Part shown: piece after piece, positions 59,673-64,000 of the stretch
How positions within the stretch are numbered: position 1 is the stretch's first letter
Layout: the number at the start of each line of letters is the position of its first letter
Source of the DNA: Rhizobium ruizarguesonis
Lineage (GTDB): Bacteria; Pseudomonadota; Alphaproteobacteria; Rhizobiales; Rhizobiaceae
Reading direction: 5' to 3'
Assembly (NCBI RefSeq): GCF_012349115.1
Contig: NZ_PQIG01000086.1
Location: 1 to 64,000, forward strand
DNA: 64,000 bases
The notes under the pieces: generated by a model
The model's input: the letters and a program-made list of their open reading frames with translations, nothing else
Databases searched by the model: none
Told to the model about the DNA's origin: nothing
Position numbers and translations under genes: made by a program

Positions 59673-60841
59673 AGCGGCTTCCGGCCGGAGGCTGCCCAGA
59701 TCGGCCAGCCTGCATAACCCTTGGGGTGAAGAGCAGCAAAGACATGATCTTTGAATCCCTGCCGGAACCTGCGAATGAAATCCAAAGAGTCGCCCCGTCG
59801 AACGGCCATCTCACCCGCATAGACATTTTCCCAAGCTTCGATGATGTCTGCGAAGTCTTGGGGATCCCCGTCGAGGTTCGTGACCATAAAGGAATCGACC
59901 CTGATACTATCGAACCCCGCGTCGGCGAGAAGATGGCGGCTTTTCGGCCCCATCTCGACATCCATGTCGAAGTACCTGAACAGTTTGGCGACCTCCTCGT
60001 AAGTCCATCTTATTGTTTCAGCATGTGGTTCGCCCAGACAATGCGAATTTTTTTCGTTGGTGATGTAGACGCGGCCGCCAGGCTTGCAGATGCGATAGAG
60101 CTCCCGCAGCAGCATCTCGGGACGGTTGAAGATCTGCAGCGAATGTCGGCAGGTCACAAAGTCAAATTGATTGTCTCGCAGCAGCATTTGGGAGGCGTCA
60201 CCATAGGTGTACTCGATTCCCTGTAGATCGAAGTCGGCAGCGACCCTGCGAGCATATTCGAGGCTGCGCACGGAATGATCCAGCGCGACAAGGCGTGCCG
60301 GTTTAAATTCCCTTTGAACCAAGGCCGCGAAATCACCAATTCCGCAACAGATATCCGCGATGACAAGACCGCTGCGCAGGCCGTGGCGAGGCAACAGTTC
60401 ACGTTCGTGCCTCCATGTCATTTTCGTCTGGGTGCGCAGAATGGGGATGAAACTCTCATCCTCAACAAAGCTCTGGCCTGGATAAAATGCCGAATCGTAG
60501 ACTTCAACCGATAAGTTTGGTTGGGATGCCACCAGCGTCTCGAAAAACGAGGTCGACCAGGCCACCACGCTCGACGTAATGATGACGATCTTCCGTTCAG
60601 GCCTCGCCCGGCAGCTTGCCGTGAGTATATCGGACAGGGCTGCGAAGGCAGTCATGTTAATATGCGTCAGACGTTTGACATTCAGGTAAACGACCCCGCC
60701 GTATTGTGCGAAACTTTGCTTCACCAGCTCGATGGCATCGGCAATCTCAGCGGCGCTTTCGGGTCGCATCTTGCCGGACAGCAACAGCTCCTGATTTGTC
60801 GGATCAAAATGAACAGTAAAGGGCAAGGGGAGCAGGCTCAT
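59669..60841 (-). CDS. STAS-like domain fused to a class I methyltransferase
   Basis: A 390-residue two-domain protein. Residues 1-125 look like a STAS domain (PFTVHFDPTNQELLLSGKMRPESAAEIADAIELV, then VYLNVKRLTHINMTAFAALSDIL); where the switch Ser should be it reads NMTAF, so a Thr may be used or phosphorylation lost. Residues 145-390 are a SAM methyltransferase: motif I VIADICCGIGDFAALV, acidic VALDHSVRS, motif IV-like FDFVTCRHSLQIFNRPEMLL and PGGRVYITNE. Both ends overlap neighbours by four bases. A methyltransferase inside a partner-switching operon suggests it is the output, gated by the STAS domain (inference). Confidence 0.8.
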   Translation of the reverse strand: MSLLPLPFTVHFDPTNQELLLSGKMRPESAAEIADAIELVKQSFAQYGGVVYLNVKRLTHINMTAFAALSDILTASCRARPERKIVIITSSVVAWSTSFFETLVASQPNLSVEVYDSAFYPGQSFVEDESFIPILRTQTKMTWRHERELLPRHGLRSGLVIADICCGIGDFAALVQREFKPARLVALDHSVRSLEYARRVAADFDLQGIEYTYGDASQMLLRDNQFDFVTCRHSLQIFNRPEMLLRELYRICKPGGRVYITNEKNSHCLGEPHAETIRWTYEEVAKLFRYFDMDVEMGPKSRHLLADAGFDSIRVDSFMVTNLDGDPQDFADIIEAWENVYAGEMAVRRGDSLDFIRRFRQGFKDHVFAALHPKGYAGWPIWAASGRKPL

Positions 60842-61389
60842 CGGAAGTCCTCGGCCGAAGGGAAATCCGCAGTGATCTGTATCCCTTGTCCGCTGTCTTT
60901 CTCAATTCGGATCGTGGCGCGGAATATTGCTGCCAAATCGCTGAGCAAAACCGTCCCGTCGGACTTCATCACCAAGTATCCAGAGCCGGCGCCGGGGACA
61001 GGTTGGTGTTCGCTTGATCTTGCATTGGCGTGCTTGCGGCCAAATGCTTCCTCGCCGGGAAACGCAATTCTCAGCCGATTGACTGTCGCGCTCCGATAGA
61101 GACTGAAACTTATCCTTCCTGGCTCGCTCGTTGAACGGAAAGCAAGTTCAATGAGCTCATTCGTCGCGACGGAAAGAAAATTGGAATATCGAGCGGGATC
61201 GCTGTGACCTTGGCCGAGAATGTCTGAGAGATATTCTGTAATCCTGTCGCAAAACTGCCATCGAGATTTGAACATCGCAACGTTCAGTTCCAGCGATACC
61301 ATCGGCGCAAATGCATGGTCATCGAAGCTAGCTGCTTCCTGTTCCAATACACCCTCCCTTCTTTTGCCTGGGGCGTCAGGTTGATGCAT
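60838..61389 (-). CDS. degenerate HATPase-like regulator
   Basis: A 183-residue protein aligning with the HATPase encoded by the fifth gene of the operon (56745-57305). The N-box equivalent reads FLSVATNELIELAFRSTSEPGRISF, so the Mg-coordinating Asn of ELIxNA is Leu, and the G-box equivalent is GAGSGYLVMKSDGTVLLSD. ATP binding may be lost or altered; it could be a STAS-binding adaptor rather than a kinase. It overlaps the STAS-methyltransferase gene by four bases (stop 60838), pointing to that protein as its partner. It lies 33 bases after the GGDEF-EAL gene. The start is not certain: several Met follow. Confidence 0.7.
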   Translation of the reverse strand: MHQPDAPGKRREGVLEQEAASFDDHAFAPMVSLELNVAMFKSRWQFCDRITEYLSDILGQGHSDPARYSNFLSVATNELIELAFRSTSEPGRISFSLYRSATVNRLRIAFPGEEAFGRKHANARSSEHQPVPGAGSGYLVMKSDGTVLLSDLAAIFRATIRIEKDSGQGIQITADFPSAEDFR

Positions 61390-61422
61390 GCGATCGCTAA
61401 AGGCACGGCGAAAATCGGTTGT

Positions 61423-63102
61423 TCACTTTGATAGCGCGGGGCTTACGGATGTTTCCGCCCGGGTGATGAACTCGCCAATCGCCTCGACCGGAAGCGGCCT
61501 GCTAATCAAATAGCCTTGAAGTCTGTCGCAGCCCACACTGCGCAACCATTCCGCCTGACCTGGCGTCTCCACCCCTTCGGCTGTCACCTGCATGTCGAGG
61601 TCATGTGCGAGGTTAACGATGCAGCGGACGATTGCCTGGCCTTTCAGATCGCTTTCGAGGTCGGTGATAAAATATTTGTCGATTTTGATCGTGTCGAACG
61701 GGAATGTCTTCAGATAGCTCAGGGAAGAATATTCGGTCCCGAAATCATCAAGCGAGATTCGTATCCCTAGCACGTTCAGAGTATTCAGGGTGTCGATATT
61801 GTTGACGGTCCGCTCAAGGAGCACGCTTTCGGTTATCTCAAGCTCCAGACGGTCGGGCGGCAACCCGATCAAGTCTAGCGTTTGGGATACCCGATCAGTG
61901 AGTCCGCTTGTCAAGAATTCAGCCGCCGACAAATTGACCGCGACGATGTAATTCTGCGGCCACTTCATTGCCTCGCGACATGCCTGCTCCAAAACCCATG
62001 CACCTATTTCCGGCATCATTCCATCGGCCTCGGCCATCGGAATAAATGCCGTTGGTGGGATTTTTCCAAGTAGAGGGTGGTTCCATCTGAGCAATGCTTC
62101 GAAGCCGACAATGCTGCCGCCCTCGGCGATGGGTTGGTACTCGATAGAGAATTGTTCTTGGACCAAGGCCATGCGAAGGCTGCGGCGCAGCAGTTCGCGT
62201 TGTTCCAGCAACTCAAGCATTGACGGATCAAACGGTCTTGCGCGACCGCGCCCGTCCTTCTTCGCGGCGTAGAGTGCGACGTCGGACGCCTTCATCAGCT
62301 GCTCCGGAGTTGTACCGTCCGGTGGAGCAGCAGATATGCCGATGCTGGTGCCGACAAATAGTGCGATGCCATCTATCGTGAAGGGCTTTTTGAATGCATC
62401 AACCAAAGCTTCTGCTAGCCGATGCCCTTTGGCGGGATGTCCCGGGCCCCTTGATATGACGGTGAATTCGTCACCCGCCAGTCGATAGGCTCTGTCGTCC
62501 CTGGTGAGGCACTCTTGAATGCGGTTTGCAGCCAGCTGAAGAAGCTTGTCGCCGGCCGGATGCCCAAGCGTGTCGTTAACGGGTTTGAAATCGTCAAGAT
62601 CGAGTTGCATCAGGGACAGGGTCTCGTTCGAGCCTGCGGTCTCCCGTAACAACACAGCGAGGTCCTCGCTGAACTGGCGTCGGTTCGGCAGTCCAGTGAG
62701 CGGATCGTGGGTGGCCAGATGCAAAAGGGTTGCGCGCTCATCGTCGGCAGATTCCTCTGACCGAACCACGGCAAACAGATCTCCGATCCGATAGATCGTC
62801 AGTCCGTGCGATGCTGGCGTGCCAAGATCCCCCGATATTTGCAAGGGTTGGGCACTGTCACCCAATGAACGGAGGGCGAGTGTAATCGCCGATTTGTCCA
62901 ATTCTGGAAAATGCTCCCAAAACGACGCAACTGGTTTGACAGAAGCAGGCAGCTCATTGCCCAGCAAATTCTCGACGGGATTGAAATCGCGGTCAAAGAA
63001 CAAAAGCCGGTCGATCGAGCTCGAAGCTTTTGCCTCTGTTTGTCCGAGCGCCGAGGGGGCCGCATGAATTTTCTGCATGTCCGAGGCCCTCCCTAGTAGC
63101 AT
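61423..63102 (-). CDS. GGDEF-EAL c-di-GMP protein with AGDEF motif
   Basis: A 559-residue cytoplasmic protein. The N-terminal 100 residues look like a PAS/sensor part (LLFFDRDFNPVENLLGNELP). GGDEF domain (about 125-290): ATHDPLTGLPNRRQF and AGDEFTVI in place of GGDEF; the inhibitory-site RxxD is TRDD, so the Arg is missing. EAL domain (about 305-550): FEALLRW, AVNLSAAEF, LELEITES, DDFGTEYSS, IKIDKYFI and AEGVET are all present, so phosphodiesterase activity is likely. First gene of the partner-switch operon, with about 200 bp of upstream sequence (63103-63301) to the LysR gene, no other gene there. Confidence 0.88.
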   Translation of the reverse strand: MLLGRASDMQKIHAAPSALGQTEAKASSSIDRLLFFDRDFNPVENLLGNELPASVKPVASFWEHFPELDKSAITLALRSLGDSAQPLQISGDLGTPASHGLTIYRIGDLFAVVRSEESADDERATLLHLATHDPLTGLPNRRQFSEDLAVLLRETAGSNETLSLMQLDLDDFKPVNDTLGHPAGDKLLQLAANRIQECLTRDDRAYRLAGDEFTVISRGPGHPAKGHRLAEALVDAFKKPFTIDGIALFVGTSIGISAAPPDGTTPEQLMKASDVALYAAKKDGRGRARPFDPSMLELLEQRELLRRSLRMALVQEQFSIEYQPIAEGGSIVGFEALLRWNHPLLGKIPPTAFIPMAEADGMMPEIGAWVLEQACREAMKWPQNYIVAVNLSAAEFLTSGLTDRVSQTLDLIGLPPDRLELEITESVLLERTVNNIDTLNTLNVLGIRISLDDFGTEYSSLSYLKTFPFDTIKIDKYFITDLESDLKGQAIVRCIVNLAHDLDMQVTAEGVETPGQAEWLRSVGCDRLQGYLISRPLPVEAIGEFITRAETSVSPALSK

Positions 63103-63301
63103 GTCATAACCAGATATTGTAGCAAATCAGCTCCCGCACAACTTGTGCACGCCAAGATTTACATTAGGCATTTCTGATTAACAATACCCAACCTCTGCCC
63201 AACTCGCGCTCGGATGGGCTTATGCAACGTCTTTATTACCGCGACCTATTTGCATCCATCGTATCGGCGGCGACCCTTCGATGAGCTGCTGGCAGGGGAT
63301 A

Positions 63302-64000
63302 TCACGCGCCCGATCCGCATTCGGTCATGAACCAGTCGATGAAGCGCCGGACCGGTTTTTTCGCCCAGCTGTTCGATATGACGTAATAGCCTTGGTTCTC
63401 TGCCGTTGCGATGTTGGAAAGCACCAGCAGATCGCCGCGTTCGATCTCCCGGCGGAACACCTCTATGGGGCAGAGCGCCACGCCGTGGCCGGCGATTACG
63501 GCCGTCGCCAGCATGTTGAAATCCTGGAATATCGGGCCGCGGAGCGGCTCCGGCGCTTTCTGGCCGGCCTTGCGGAACCATTCCTTCCAGCCATCGACGG
63601 ATTCGTCGTGCAGCAGATCGGCGCCGGCGAGCGAGACGTCGTCGATCTTCCAGTTGCGTTTGGCAAGGTAGTGGCGGCTGGCGACGGGCTGGTTGCGGCG
63701 GGAGAAGAGCAGGCGGCTTTCCCTGCCGCCGCTCAGGTCCTCGCCCATGGTGATCAGCACGTCCAGGCTCTCGTCATCGAAGCGTTCTTCGGCGCGCGCA
63801 TAGACGATCCTGACGTCGAGATCGGGGTCGCTCTCCTGGAAGGAGGGCAGGGCCGGGACGAGCCAGCGGGATGCGATCGAGGGAATGCAGCCGACGGTGA
63901 TCGCCCGCATATCGTGATCGCGCCGCATATTGCCAGTGGCATGCGCGATCGCCGCCAGCGATCCGGAGACGGCCCGGTAATATTCGCTGCCGGCTGCGGT
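63302..64000 (-). CDS. LysR-family regulator, cut by window edge
   Basis: At least 232 residues, open to the last base of the window, so the N-terminal helix-turn-helix lies outside. The frame enters at TAAGSEYYRAVSGSLAAIAHATGN, the linker helix of LysR/GcvA-type regulators, then the effector domain ITVGCIPSIASRWLVPALPSFQESDPDLDVRIVYARAEERF and VIAGHGVALCPIEVFRREIERGDL. The GcvA-like pattern points to regulation of amino-acid or catabolic genes. The likely target would be to the right, beyond the window. Confidence 0.85.
   Translation of the reverse strand, partial: TAAGSEYYRAVSGSLAAIAHATGNMRRDHDMRAITVGCIPSIASRWLVPALPSFQESDPDLDVRIVYARAEERFDDESLDVLITMGEDLSGGRESRLLFSRRNQPVASRHYLAKRNWKIDDVSLAGADLLHDESVDGWKEWFRKAGQKAPEPLRGPIFQDFNMLATAVIAGHGVALCPIEVFRREIERGDLLVLSNIATAENQGYYVISNSWAKKPVRRFIDWFMTECGSGA

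Noticed and set aside
1..64000. tRNA, rRNA, CRISPR, insertion-sequence or prophage signatures
   Set aside because: None recognised by reading; no transposase, integrase or regularly spaced repeats of CRISPR size were seen.

Overview
The window looks like a piece of a Rhizobium-type genome (Rhizobiaceae, probably the R. leguminosarum/etli group). The reasons are its high-GC coding style, a RIME-like mosaic repeat at the left edge, further rhizobial intergenic palindromes, an FMN-riboswitch-controlled RibH of the short type, and many small catabolic or regulatory cassettes. No rRNA, tRNA, insertion sequence, integrase, CRISPR array or replication origin was seen. Which replicon it comes from cannot be told.

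Left part (1-13.8 kb): a RIME-like repeat; a divergent ampC/ampR pair; a VOC protein; a deletion scar fusing the remains of a CGNR zinc-finger gene and an alpha/beta hydrolase; an SDR-like protein without the usual catalytic Tyr/Lys; ribH behind an FMN riboswitch; an SRPBCC protein; a small secreted Arg/Trp-rich protein; a class III cyclase; an ArsR-type regulator coupled to an MFS exporter behind three 14-bp iterons; a LysR regulator; and a divergent PhyH-dioxygenase/AraC pair.

Middle part (13.9-41.9 kb): an AI-2E-family membrane protein overlapping a TxGYGD potassium channel; a flavin-dependent monooxygenase; a methyltransferase; a transglutaminase-like protein; a stand-alone RNA ligase; a LysR/SDR pair; a PPP-type phosphatase; a DUF899 protein with a small membrane partner; a winged-helix regulator with a beta-propeller protein; a phosphotriesterase-family hydrolase; a lower-GC RusA-like gene; a TraB/GumN-like protein; a GNAT enzyme; a CHASE4 histidine kinase with a single-domain response regulator; an SnoaL-like protein; a chemoreceptor; a MocR/EamA pair; a DEDDh exonuclease; an SMR exporter; and a MocR regulator flanked by an AhpD-like gene and an azoreductase, both apparently sharing its operator. 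LOG-type and cupin genes follow.

Right part (42.2-64 kb): a ROK repressor divergent from a sugar ABC-transporter/GH42 beta-galactosidase operon, with a candidate ROK operator and a strong intercistronic hairpin; a Gly-rich secreted protein; a large membrane M48 peptidase; an Lrp/ornithine cyclodeaminase/CtlX cassette for arginine-family amino acids; and a tightly packed six-gene operon. In order of transcription that operon encodes a GGDEF-EAL protein, a degenerate HATPase, a STAS-methyltransferase fusion, a dCache-HAMP-SpoIIE phosphatase, a HATPase and a STAS protein. It reads as a membrane-signal-driven partner-switching system with two kinase/antagonist pairs, tied to a methyltransferase and to c-di-GMP. 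It is the strongest candidate for a poorly described system. The window ends inside a LysR gene.
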